Shown one piece after another: positions 1 to 8,936 of a stretch of 23,678 bases of DNA. Source of the DNA: Elysia marginata (Eukaryota > Mollusca > Gastropoda > Plakobranchidae). Within the stretch, counting starts at the first letter, position 1. Each line of letters begins with the position of its first letter. The notes under the pieces were generated by a model, which was given only the letters and a program-made list of their open reading frames with translations, was not told the origin of the DNA and made no database searches. Where the stretch lies: contig BMAT01009160.1 in the NCBI GenBank assembly GCA_019649035.1, forward strand, positions 31,196 through 54,873, written 5' to 3'. The position numbers and the translations under genes are program-made.

Positions 1-14
1 GGGGGGGGGGGGGG
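1..14. repeat. Poly-G run at window edge
   Basis: Fourteen consecutive G residues open the window. No comparable G run occurs elsewhere in this AT-rich sequence. It could be a genuine homopolymer or an assembly or scaffold-edge artefact; the sequence alone cannot decide. Confidence 0.6.
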
Positions 15-2272
15 CAATTTTACTGAGTTGGTGTTTGTCATATTTAGCCTAACATCCTTTGGAGTAAAGAAACTGCAAGGGAACATTAGAAAGAAAACAC
101 AATGTAAGCCACAATCTTAACTCTTATATAAGAGAATTGAACTATGTTAACTTTGAGTAATGAGTTCAAATCTAACAAAGCCAAAGAGGAAAAATAAAAA
201 AAAAATCAACTTTGAATTACGACAAGTTTAAATGATTAGACTTCAATTTTTGAGGTTTCCGCTGTAATTATGTTGAATGTCTACAGTCCTTACCATTTTG
301 TCAACTTAGTCAGTATCTATACCACCAAGTGTCTGATCAGTTAGCTCAATGGCTTTCACACACCTGTTGCTGTTGAAATTTAACACAAAGTTTTCTTCTC
401 AAGGTACCTTTGTTGAGACCCACTTTGCCATTAATTTTATCAAGTGAGAGAAACAAAGTCTAATACAATGCTCAGGTATGAAGAGCACATTGTTTTTGTC
501 ATTAGTATCCTTTTTTTGCAGTTTCAGCTTCAAAATTTTCTAGACTATTTTTTTTTTTACAATGAAAATTATAGGCATTCCCTGAGAGAAATTTGGCAGT
601 CATTCGAGCATTACGGTAGTTATCTACCCCTCAAGAAAAAATAGTGAGAACAAAAACCAAAGCAGGCTACCATGCTTCATTAATTTTAAAAAAAATTAAT
701 ATACTGTGGAACCCGGAAGTAAGGTCTTGAAAATCGGTGGTAAAAACATGTCTTATAAGAGGGGGGGTCTTTGTTTAGGGGCTAAATTACTACCCATTTA
801 ATCACTTCGTGAGCTTTAAAATAGTATAACGTACGCTGTGTGTCCTATTTGTCTTGACGAGATTTTGCTGTTCCCCATGACGCTCAGTCGTACAATATAC
901 GTTGTGTTTTGCACTGCATAAAAGGGGCATTTAATGCAGAGTTATTTAAAATCTGACATTATAATTGGAGTTCAGTGATTTCAAAAATATACAAATAATC
1001 CCACTCTTTAACCAAGTCATGGCGATCGATAAAACCAACTTTACAAAGGGGTTGAGCAGATGTCCTAAATTCATTGATTTAAATTTTTTGTTATCCCCTA
1101 TCAAATGGAATGGAATTCCATATTTGATTAAAATTTTTAAAAATGTGTTGGAGTGAAACAATGTGATTTTTTAACTAGTAAAAGTATAATTATCATCTTT
1201 CGGCCTAAATTGAAGTACTTTTTGCTACTGTACTAAGGAGTAGAATTTGGGGGGAAGTCTCTTTGCTTTGTATTAAAAATATAAGATGTTGACTTCTGCC
1301 AAACTCAAAGCCATATTAGATAATTTCAGATCAAACAAGTATACTTTATTGAAGCCTATGATTTGTTTTAGGGTTTTTATAAATTTTTATAATGTTACTC
1401 AAAGTCTCCGTAATATTTTAAGATGGTTGGCCGCAGTGTTTTTTTTTTTTTTTTGGAGAAACATAAAACACAGGGTTGATAAGAAAATTGAACGTTGTCT
1501 CAGAGTTTACACGTGGGGCACAGATGTAGCTGTAAATTTGTGCAGTTACTTTTTGTAGTGCATTGGTTAATTCTGCTAAGAGAACAAACCATGATTGTGT
1601 ATTGATAAATTTTCATGGCACCTGATCCAGGCACCATACAAGGCTACTGTACAAATTTACTGTTGCGTCCATACACCACGCAGAGACTTGAAGATACTGT
1701 TCAATTTTCAGAGACAAAGAGTTAAACTTAAAGAAAGGTTTAGGGTTTATAGGAAATGAAAGATTCTTCCCTTTTCATGCCATGTATGAAAATAAAAGTT
1801 TGATGGACATTCAGTCTTACTTTATGTACTTTTCCATAGCTTTTTTTTCTAGGATATCAATTTTGCTTCTGGGAATTCCCACATTTTTCTTGTGTATTCA
1901 ATTTGGTACAGGGATCTAGAGACCATCATTCATCTACCTGATAAAACTCAAAGTCAAGTGGCTGGCCCAGGCTGTATTTTCAGTGAATACTGACTAGTCT
2001 AAGTCCAGTTCCAACAGTTTTAGACAAAGGCCTGCAACTTTCTAAGTCTCTTAGTGTGTAACAGTAAGAATTTAATACTGCCTTTATTTTACGCTAACCA
2101 TTTTGTTTAGCAAGATGTCCGGAGGTATTTTACAATGTATAGAAAACAATCTTCAATATAAAATTTATCAGTATCAGATAAGTTATACTTCATTTTAAAA
2201 AAATATTTTGTTATTGATGCCTAACATGAGTTATGTTATAACTTGATTCCTTTTAATTTTTAATCATTCCAG
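15..2272. other. Non-coding DNA upstream of the first recognised PIGX exon
   Basis: This AT-rich stretch holds only short open frames without recognisable protein similarity, plus a T16 run near 1440. It is interpreted as PIGX intron and possibly 5' flank. I searched by eye for an exon carrying the conserved PIGX segment that precedes the region found at 2273 and did not find a convincing one. The 5' exons may lie upstream of the window or be too divergent to see. Confidence 0.5.
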
Positions 2273-2516
2273 GTTGTTTTTGATCGTATTGTAGACATTG
2301 AGGCTGCTGAATATGCATCCAAATCTCATGAACTGTACTTGTTCATTGAATTATCTGCCTACAAACCAAACAAAGTTACAGGCCATCTGAATATAGAAAT
2401 CTCTCTGCCTATCCATGCTCGATACCATATACCATTTTTAACTGAAAGAGGCACAGAGCCACGTGCAAAAATCTCTATTTTGCATCCAGGACTCTACTCA
2501 AACTGTTCTCAACCAG
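2273..2516 (+). CDS. PIGX: PIGX internal exon with PIG-X core
   Basis: The acceptor is the AG at 2271-2272 after a T-rich tract, and the donor is GTAATT at 2517. The exon opens in phase 0 and ends one base into a codon. It contains the most family-diagnostic stretch of the protein (DIEAAEY near the start, LPIHARYHIPF in the middle, then an NCS sequon near the end). The 5' neighbouring exon was not identified. Confidence 0.87.
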
Positions 2517-4861
2517 GTAATTATCTTTCTCAGGCGTTGATCCATTACAAGGAGGCGTTATTAAGTTTATTTTTCAAGTTTCAACTGTACTTCCCACTAA
2601 ACATTAAAAACTTGTAATGATAAATTTTTTTTCTCAGATGGGAAGGCTTAAAAAATTGCCAAACAGGAAAACGTTACTATTGTCTTGAAATAATTTTTGA
2701 GCCAGCAAAAAGGAATTCAGAAACATGGCAATCTATGAAAGTTACATTAATCAATAGACAAAAGCATGTATGAATAATGAATCACACCAAAGAATCTTAA
2801 AACACAACACAAAAGTTGAAAACCTAATGTAGAATAATAAATACTGTAATTGAAATACATGTTTCAATAGTTCATTGATTTAACTGACAAAAAATTCAGA
2901 TGCCTTTTTTTTAACGAATATTTTTCTGTTATTTTAAAACATAATTATGGTGGTTAATTTTTATGCATTTCAATGTAACTGTAAGATTTTTCAAGACAAG
3001 GACAGTGGCTATTTTAGATAATGTAATAGTTTTTATGCATTGATTGTAAAACTCTTTGTTTTTTGTTTAATGTTCCTCTCCTTTACAACAGTTTTACCTA
3101 TAAGTAAGGTAACTTTATTCAGCGATAATGTATGTACTAGCACCACCGAGCACTGTTTTAGTGGACTTTGGCGCTCTGCAAGTGAATCATAATGTTTTGA
3201 TTGCCTTCTCAGATGTACACAACACTCTGAGAGCTCCATGCAACCCATCTAATTCATCATACTGTGACTGGGCCCAGGTCTCCTATATAAGTGTAAGTCC
3301 TTGTGTAGACCCAATACTGTTTTTAGCACCTGAGTAGACAAAATATATGCTTGATTGCTACCTAATGCAGTCTGTTAGGCCTTACAGCTTCCTTTTTGTT
3401 CAAAAGAGGCATTAAAGTTTAATTCCTTGCCTAAGTAATCACTATAAACAATTTGCTCAATTTTCATCTTTTCCCATATATGTATCTCATATTTCTCTGT
3501 CTGTCTGTCTGTCTCTTTCTTAATCTATCTATCTATCTATCTATCCATTTATCTTGACTTATATAAGAACGGCGAGAAACACTGTGTCATGACAACCAAA
3601 GGTAGGACTAGGACTCCTCCATCATGCATATCTATCTATCTATCTGTCTGTTGTCTGTCTTTCTGTCTGTCTGTTTGTCTATCTATCTCTCTCGATCTCT
3701 CTACCTGTCTCTTTTCCTATCTTTGCTTCATCTACCTTCTTGTATCCCTCATGCTAAATTAGTGTGCAGTGCACCTATATTGATTAAAGCTTTATAAATA
3801 TTTTTTACATACTGTCGTGATCTCATACCTAAACAATGGCTTATGCAGTTTCCTTGTTTTTATCTTGCACACCACTAACACCCTTTCCCGTATTACCTCA
3901 TATTTATTTTATGTCTCTATCTCTGTGTCTGTCTGTCTCTTTTCCTATCTTTGCTTTTTCGACCCTCTTCTTCCTCTCAAGCTAAATTACAGGGAAATCC
4001 ACTTAATATTGATGGGTACCTGATCAATATTTCCACTCTTTGACATATTTCATATTACAGAATTTTTCATTCAATATAACAACATGTACTTTACGTTTCC
4101 TCTTATATCAAGTTTCTCTTCTTTTCTACAATATATTGCCATGCATATAAGTATGATCAGGACTGTTTATGTGCATAAAATGGTAAATGCTAGCTTGGCC
4201 TAATCAATGCTATTAATCATCTCTTTACTTATGCATAGGTCCAGTCTGTGTATACCTGCATAGACAGCACAATGCCAAAGGTTGATAAGCAACACATCAA
4301 AGCAAGAGAATAATTAATTGTTGCTTTGTTCAAAATTGATCTTCCTTCGCTTTTTCCTTCTTGAGCTTTGCATTTTGTAGATTGACATCAAATGTCTTTC
4401 CAAAGGCATGTCAATTTAATTGGATAGCACTTTATTTTTGTGTCTATAACAAGCAATAAGAAATTAATTTTGCATGGATGGATAGTGTTAAAAAACCTGA
4501 GATTGCAAATCTGCTAACCTTATGTCTCTTTACTTACCTCAAATGCTTAGTTTTATGGAAATGGTATTTGTGTATGATCTGCTATTGTCTGTCCTTGTAG
4601 AATTCAAAATCCTAAAGTAAAATCCCTAATGTTGCCTCTCGAACTTGCAAATATTTTCTTTGTTTTTAATTTCTGCATTGTATTTCCTCTTTTTTTTTTC
4701 CATAGTATTCTCCGCAAGTGGAGTTGAGTATCCCTGTTGGTGAAGAGAGACACAAGCCCTTGGTCATCACAGTCACTCTCCTCGTCACTACTGTAATTTG
4801 CGCCTTGCTTTGTAAAACGATTTTTACACATAACAGTGACAGACCAGACAAAGAGTCTTGA
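2273..4861 (+). CDS. PIGX: PIGX, GPI mannosyltransferase I subunit (3' three exons, spliced)
   Basis: PIG-X (Pbn1 family) is an ER membrane glycoprotein that stabilises PIG-M, the enzyme adding the first mannose in GPI-anchor synthesis. Three exons join in frame: 2273-2516, 3123-3292 and 4706-4861. The first carries DIEAAEY and LPIHARYHIPF, which match the family core (human DIEAPNY, LPVHCRYHRP). The second has the APC...CDW segment (human AAPC...CQWN). The third has the SIPVG motif (human QVPVG), then a ~23-residue hydrophobic helix and a short polar tail, as expected for a type I membrane protein ending at TGA 4859-4861. NCS and NSS are candidate N-glycosylation sites. The signal peptide and N-terminal exons are missing from view. 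Family identity comes from recalled motifs, not a search; splice phases (1, then 0) agree at both junctions. Confidence 0.88.
3123..3292 (+). CDS. PIGX: PIGX penultimate exon
   Basis: The acceptor AG at 3121-3122 (TTATTCAG) supplies the two bases needed to complete the codon left open at 2516. An upstream alternative AG near 3092 is excluded because an in-frame TAA follows at 3110-3112. The exon ends at the consensus donor GTAAGT (3293-3298) in phase 0. Residues include APC, the NSS sequon and CDW, matching the conserved cysteine pair region of PIG-X. Confidence 0.85.
3494..3545 (+). repeat. (CTGT)n/(CTAT)n tetranucleotide microsatellite
   Basis: A compound tetranucleotide tract of CTGT repeats is followed by CTAT repeats, inside the PIGX intron. 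It is read directly from the sequence. Confidence 0.9.
3630..3720 (+). repeat. Second CTAT/CTGT microsatellite tract
   Basis: Interrupted CTAT, CTGT and CTCT tetranucleotides lie about 85 bp after the first tract. The pair probably descends from one expanded and interrupted microsatellite. Confidence 0.85.
3705..3989 (+). repeat. 57-bp direct duplication (3705-3761 and 3933-3989)
   Basis: Both copies begin with an identical 24-nt pyrimidine-rich stretch (opening CTGTCTCTTTTCC) and both end in GCTAAATTA, with diverged sequence of equal length between. The pyrimidine microsatellite character continues upstream of both copies, so slippage or unequal exchange is a likely origin. Confidence 0.75.
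4706..4861 (+). CDS. PIGX: PIGX terminal exon: SIPVG motif, transmembrane helix, stop
   Basis: The exon begins in phase 0 after a long polypyrimidine tract and CATAG. It encodes 51 residues and TGA. The order is a beta-like segment with the PVG motif, a hydrophobic helix of about 23 residues (roughly 4757-4825), then an 11-residue hydrophilic cytoplasmic tail rich in D, K and E. This matches the C-terminal layout of PIG-X. Unlike human PIGX, the tail is charged. Confidence 0.86.
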   Translation, partial: YSPQVELSIPVGEERHKPLVITVTLLVTTVICALLCKTIFTHNSDRPDKES

Positions 4862-4888
4862 GCTATCATCATGGTTTTCTTATTCTTA

Positions 4889-4894
4889 AATAAA
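4889..4894 (+). terminator. PIGX polyadenylation signal AATAAA
   Basis: A canonical AATAAA lies 28 nt after the PIGX stop codon, with a GT-rich element (GTGTGTC) around 4922-4928, the spacing expected for a cleavage site between them. This implies an unusually short 3' UTR of roughly 50 nt. No transcript evidence is available here. Confidence 0.7.
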
Positions 4895-4929
4895 AGTTAA
4901 TAATAACACTTGCACATAACAGTGTGTCA

Positions 4930-5282
4930 TGTTCATGAAAGAATGACTACTTTGATAACTCCTTCCCAGTTAAGTACATTTGGTAGTCATTGGCAAAAGC
5001 ACGTCAGATTATGATAAAAAAAAATTTCTTAAACAGTAAAATCTTTGATTTTCCATCTAGGTTCCTTGGTGGCAGTCAAGCTCACAGTCAAAAACTATTG
5101 CTCATTACTTTTTACACTTGCTCTCAATATCAATGTAAGGAGCAACAAAATAGCAAGTAGGACACACATTTGTCAGAATACATTGATATTTAATTGTATG
5201 AATGAGAGAGACGAAGAGGAGAATGTGTGTATGTGTATGTAAATTAATAGGCCTACATGTATATATGTATAAATCATATGTA
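4930..5282. other. Intergenic DNA without recognised content
   Basis: AT-rich sequence lies between the PIGX poly(A) region and the next mobile element. Short open frames show no family resemblance. Nothing else is seen. Confidence 0.5.
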
Positions 5283-5426
5283 CAGTCGAGTCCAGATCAG
5301 TTGAACCAGGATAACTCGATTATTTGTTTAATTTGAACCCTACTTATACTACCAATCTTGTTTCTCTGTTATAAAATTTGAAGTTTAACTTTTTCCCATG
5401 GGGCTTGAAATATCCGGATGGAACTG
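5283..5426. mobile_element. Short pogo-like MITE (non-autonomous, about 144 bp)
   Basis: The segment is flanked on both sides by TA, opens with CAGTCGAGTCCAGATC and closes so that its reverse complement reads CAGTTCCATCCGGAT. The imperfect inverted ends share CAGT, TCC and GAT. This resembles pogo/Tigger-type miniature elements with TA target duplications. There is no coding capacity. The inverted repeats are weak, so the call is tentative. Confidence 0.42.
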
Positions 5427-5428
5427 TA

Positions 5429-6387
5429 TGACTATTAAAACAGACACATATTAAAAGAAATAAAGGCATAACATGTGAACAGTAAGAAATCAATTTTCCT
5501 ATTCTGATGTCTGGTCAAATATAAAGGGAATTAAACCAGTCATAATGTCCAAATGGTTAATGGTAACTGTTCTGTCTTTAATTCTTACTTATTCGTGTGT
5601 TTAATGTACAATATGTAAACTTAGCGGGTAAAGTGGGTACTTTACTTATGTTCTTGTATGTATTAAAATCCTTTTCCATAGCAGCCTTTCTTAATGAATC
5701 ACCTCAAATATACTGTAAAATAACTATTATTTATATTGTCAAGAAATTCCTTAAAACATTAAAGCCCTTTCCAAAACAAAGTGTATTGTTGTTATTTAAG
5801 ATCAGAATATTATGTTATGGTTCAACCTGTTCCTTTTGAAATAAAAAAATGTTTTTTATAAGCACTATACATTGTCACAATGTTTGAAAACATGAAGGAT
5901 TAATTAATCAGCCTCAGGTCTTGTTTTCTCTATTCACATATTTATATAGGGCCTACTTGCATCCTCTCGTGCACAAAATTAAGTGCATCATTTGATTCTA
6001 AAAATTTCGTACACGCATTACATGTAGCATGTTACCTTTTAATTTTAACGTTCTTCTAAGACTAAGGTAAAGCTAAAAGCATTTCATGGCAGGCGGTGAA
6101 GTACATGTACTGTATCTTGAAGATTCGACTGGACACAACTTCACGTAATTTTTATTTTTATAAAAAAAATTTCCTAAAAATCATTAGCAAATTTAAATTA
6201 GACTTTCAGAAACTATGTTATATTTATAAGCAGCAAATTTATCTGAAAAAAGCAAAATGTACATGTATGTAAACTGTAAAGTGACTCCTATGGAGAAGGG
6301 TAAAAATAGTAATACAACAACATTGACAATACAGGTTACATCACATGTACTGGGACAGAGAGCCTTTTCAAATCACACTATTTTGTA
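5429..6387. other. Intergenic AT-rich DNA
   Basis: Only short open frames without similarity are present, for example 5597-5839, and these are treated as chance. No repeat or RNA gene is recognised. Confidence 0.5.
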
Positions 6388-7004
6388 CAGTAGTATCCGG
6401 TTAGACGCACGTCGAATAAATGTACGCTACCTTTTAACTAGGGCCAAATCACTATGACCAATTTTTTCCTATATGATCAGTGTACCATAAGCACATGTAA
6501 CATCGTCTACAGTTAAACTTCTTAAGCCAGGCCTAGCTACAATGCTACATGCTTTGGGGTGTGAAGAGGGGGGCTTGGGGGTAAAAGATGGACAAAGGCC
6601 TGTGGGGCTGAGATGGTATGTGTAGACTTAGACTCATACATTAGAGCACAGCAAGCGATATGATCACGATGCAACGTACACTATGTTTGAACCCTATTGA
6701 CAGGTAAACTTTTGTAAGCTAGCCTATGGTTCAGCTCGACCACGCCTCCTCCCTTCCCGTTGGTTTCCCCCTTTGGTCAACAACTCTTTGGATGGTTGCA
6801 GTGCCATAATATTAATAGCTAAGCACAACAAGCTCACATACAATTGATAGATCTATACATTAGCCTAGGCTATCTATGAGACACACATCAGTCCTAATCT
6901 TGATGTTCTACTAATAGTCTAGACCTTGTCAATAAGTGCAGGCATCTCCTAAACACATGCTACTTGATCCTCCGAAGTGCCGTGCGTTTAAGCGGATACT
7001 ACTG
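6388..7004. mobile_element. 617-bp TA-flanked TIR element (Tc1/mariner-pogo superfamily-like MITE)
   Basis: The left end reads CAGTAGTATCCGGTTAGACG and the reverse complement of the right end reads CAGTAGTATCCGCTTAAACG. The inverted repeats run 24 bp with two mismatches. TA dinucleotides sit immediately outside both ends (6386-6387 and 7005-7006), the target duplication of the IS630/Tc1/mariner group. CAGT-starting ends suggest the pogo/Tigger branch. No transposase frame is present inside, so it is a non-autonomous or internally deleted copy. Confidence 0.75.
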
Positions 7005-7140
7005 TATATGAATTATATTGTAGATCTGTCAGGTTAATCAGGCATAAGCCAGAGACCTAAATTGATTTTTTAGCATTTTCCCCCAAACGATGGAGCATAT
7101 GGGGAACTATCAATATTGAATGTCCCCAGCTATAATTATA

Positions 7141-7654
7141 CAGGGATGCAAGTTTTCCGATTTTTGCAGGAATTCCGATTTTTTAGCAGTTTTCTTTAAT
7201 TTAAAAGGCAGGAAAACTTGAAAAAAAATTAGGAACTAAATATGAAATAAAACATCCTCAATTAAGAGTCATAAAAAATTAAACACTTCTCTCTAGTGGT
7301 ATAGCTGTGTAGGCACCTGTAGAGAGTTCTATCTATCTCTTTGATTTTGTCCATCAAAAGATCTGTAAGGGAACCTGTAAAGGTAAAGGTAGTCCCATTC
7401 TCGACATGAGCGTAGGGGAACAAGGAGCGGGGTCCTTGTTTTTCTAGGCACACGGCATAGTGAGGTAGTTTGCCATTGCTTTCCTCGCCTTTACTTTTGC
7501 TGGGTGGGCACAGGGGAGCAAATTAAATTTAGCCCGGACTGGGGACTCAGATAGCGGTCAACCGCCCTGCCGATTGCGCCACTGCTCACCCCCAAGGGAA
7601 CCTACAGAGTGTAAAATTTTCCTGCTTTTTGAGCATGCGCTGCTTGCATCCCTG
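7141..7654. mobile_element. CAGGGATGCAAG-ended MITE (hAT-like), interrupted by a SINE
   Basis: Perfect 12-bp terminal inverted repeats, CAGGGATGCAAG, bound a 514-bp segment. ATTATA lies immediately outside both ends (7135-7140 and 7655-7660). CAGGG(A/G)TGCA ends are typical of hAT transposons, although hAT usually duplicates 8 bp and only 6 bp match here. Removing the nested SINE and its duplication leaves about 287 bp with no coding frame, that is, a MITE. The superfamily call is inference. Confidence 0.68.
7367..7603 (-). mobile_element. tRNA-derived SINE with 10-bp target duplications
   Basis: AAGGGAACCT occurs at 7367-7376 and 7594-7603 and exactly brackets a 217-bp insert. Read on the minus strand, the insert starts GGGGGTGAGCAGTGGCGCAA and contains a good pol III A box, TGGCGCAATCGG (7570-7581). 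A degenerate B-box-like stretch lies near 7537-7547. It ends in a short CTTTAC-type simple-repeat tail at 7377-7391. This layout (tRNA-like head, unrelated body, simple tail, target duplication) defines a tRNA-derived SINE. It sits inside the CAGGG MITE, so it is the younger insertion. Confidence 0.82.
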
Positions 7655-7673
7655 ATTATAATATAAAGGTATT

Positions 7674-7770
7674 AAGACGGGGACATGAAATATAAGACAC
7701 AAACTTTTATTTTTCTACAAAGTCACCGTGCAGATCGGTACACTTTTGCCCAATGCGCTTTGACCTTGAA
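7674..7770 (-). pseudogene. Mariner transposase 3' remnant
   Basis: The minus strand encodes the characteristic mariner C-terminal tail, QKCTDLHGDFVEK followed by TAA (7707-7709). The family usually ends in a KCI.L.GDYVEK-like tail. The terminal inverted repeat appears to begin at about 7674 (AGACGGGGACATG after TA). Upstream coding sequence decays within about 60 bp, so this is a fragment lacking all catalytic residues. It lies 20 bp from the CAGGG MITE. Confidence 0.6.
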
Positions 7771-8026
7771 AACACTTTGAAAGTAGAACTCCCGGGAGAG
7801 TAGTGAATTAAATACTTAATTGTTAGGCCATTTGCCCATGAGCAGTGTAAAATAAATTTGGTAAAAATAAAAATTTACACGTGCATAATATAAATACATT
7901 AAACTTTCCAATAAATAATGATAGGGAATGTTATATTCAGAGCATCTTTTAAGACAGAAATCAGCTCGTGCAGACGCTGAAATGAAACAGAGTGAAAAGG
8001 AATTAATAGGAATAACTTAGTATAAC

Positions 8027-8345
8027 TATAAGAGAGAGGGGGGGAGTAGAGGGGGTTAAGGTCAGAAATTGCCGCGGCCCCGATGGACAAACAGAAAAAA
8101 CAAGGGTAAATAGGAGAGAGAGATAGAATGAAGGAATAAGATGGAGGGTAAGGGGGTAAACGGCAGAACCAGACGAAGACGACACAAAAATTGGGAGTAA
8201 GAATGAAATAAGCAAATTACGAGAGAGAGGGGAAGTTCAGTAAAGAAATATGTTCCTATAGACACCTTTAGAGAAAAAATGGCATGTAAAATAGCGTAAG
8301 AGCGACACGAGAGAGAGACAGACAGGCGAATGGAGAGTAATGCTG
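8027..8345 (+). repeat. Purine-rich (GA)n-like tract
   Basis: A stretch of about 300 bp is strongly biased to A and G on the + strand with many GAGAG runs. The pyrimidine strand yields several overlapping open frames rich in L, S, F and P, which are compositional artefacts rather than genes. Confidence 0.7.
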
Positions 8346-8349
8346 TTAG

Positions 8350-8728
8350 AACTTGGGGCTTTTACTTTGATGCAAATTTGAATGTGGAATATCATATTAA
8401 AAAAGTTTGTCAATCATGCCATTTTCATTTTTTAAACATGGGCAAAATCTGAGATCTTAATTAACAAAATTACCACTTACATGCTTTTATTACCAGCAGA
8501 CTTGATTACTGTAATTCTCTGTTAAATGGTTTACCAAGCTGTTTAGTAGTAAAGTTACAAAAAATTCAAAACGAAACTTCAAGAATAGCAGTTTGAAAAG
8601 GAAGGGGCAAAAAATGAAGAGAAATGTGAAATGAACTCCATTGGTCGCGAATCCAACAACTCATTTGTTTTAAGACTGCATGTCAAACTTTAAAATGTCT
8701 TACCATTCTAGCCCCTGTAATGAACTGA
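8350..8728 (+). pseudogene. CR1/L2-type LINE reverse-transcriptase 3' fragment
   Basis: Reading through stops on the + strand gives FYFDANL, then [19 protein letters not shown] with KLQKIQNE. After a frame change near 8600 comes ELHWSRIQQLICFK up to about 8728. These are the conserved C-terminal motifs of CR1/L2/Rex-like non-LTR retrotransposon polymerases ([32 protein letters not shown]). At least two in-frame stops and one frameshift make it inactive, and it is truncated at both ends. Confidence 0.8.
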
Positions 8729-8936
8729 CTTTCTCTTTTTTTAAAGGGACTAGTACTTATATGTAGCTGCCTGCAATTTGCTGTTGTACTTGATCGAATG
8801 CAGGTCATGTTCGTTAGCTTCAAAAGAAAATACAGTTTTTAGTAATTAAAATGTGAAATTTCTAGGCTTTGTTATAATGATGTTATAGTTCTTAACGTTT
8901 TTTTAAATGTTCTTAATTAAATGATGATAGAGTCTG

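Larger units (their letters stand above)
3293..4705 (+). other. PIGX last intron
   Basis: The intron has a GTAAGT donor and a polypyrimidine tract ending in CATAG before 4706. It carries tetranucleotide microsatellites and a 57-bp duplicated segment (separate entries). The rest is AT-rich sequence with nothing recognisable. Confidence 0.8.

Noticed and set aside
1286-1558. 90-codon plus-strand open frame as a gene
   Set aside because: It runs through a T16 tract encoding poly-Phe, has no family resemblance and no supporting splice or regulatory context.
3093-3122. Alternative acceptor for the PIGX penultimate exon after ACAACAG
   Set aside because: Starting there puts a TAA (3110-3112) in the coding frame; the acceptor at 3121-3122 fits both frame and phase.
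4604-4872. Minus-strand frames of 75 and 68 codons
   Set aside because: They are antisense to the PIGX terminal exon, whose plus-strand frame matches the family.
7537-7593. A functional tRNA gene (minus strand)
   Set aside because: The A box is good but the B box is degenerate, and the segment is the head of an insertion with target duplications.
7899-8265. Overlapping minus-strand open frames rich in Leu, Ser, Phe and Pro
   Set aside because: They lie opposite a purine-rich low-complexity tract, overlap each other in different frames and show no conserved motif.
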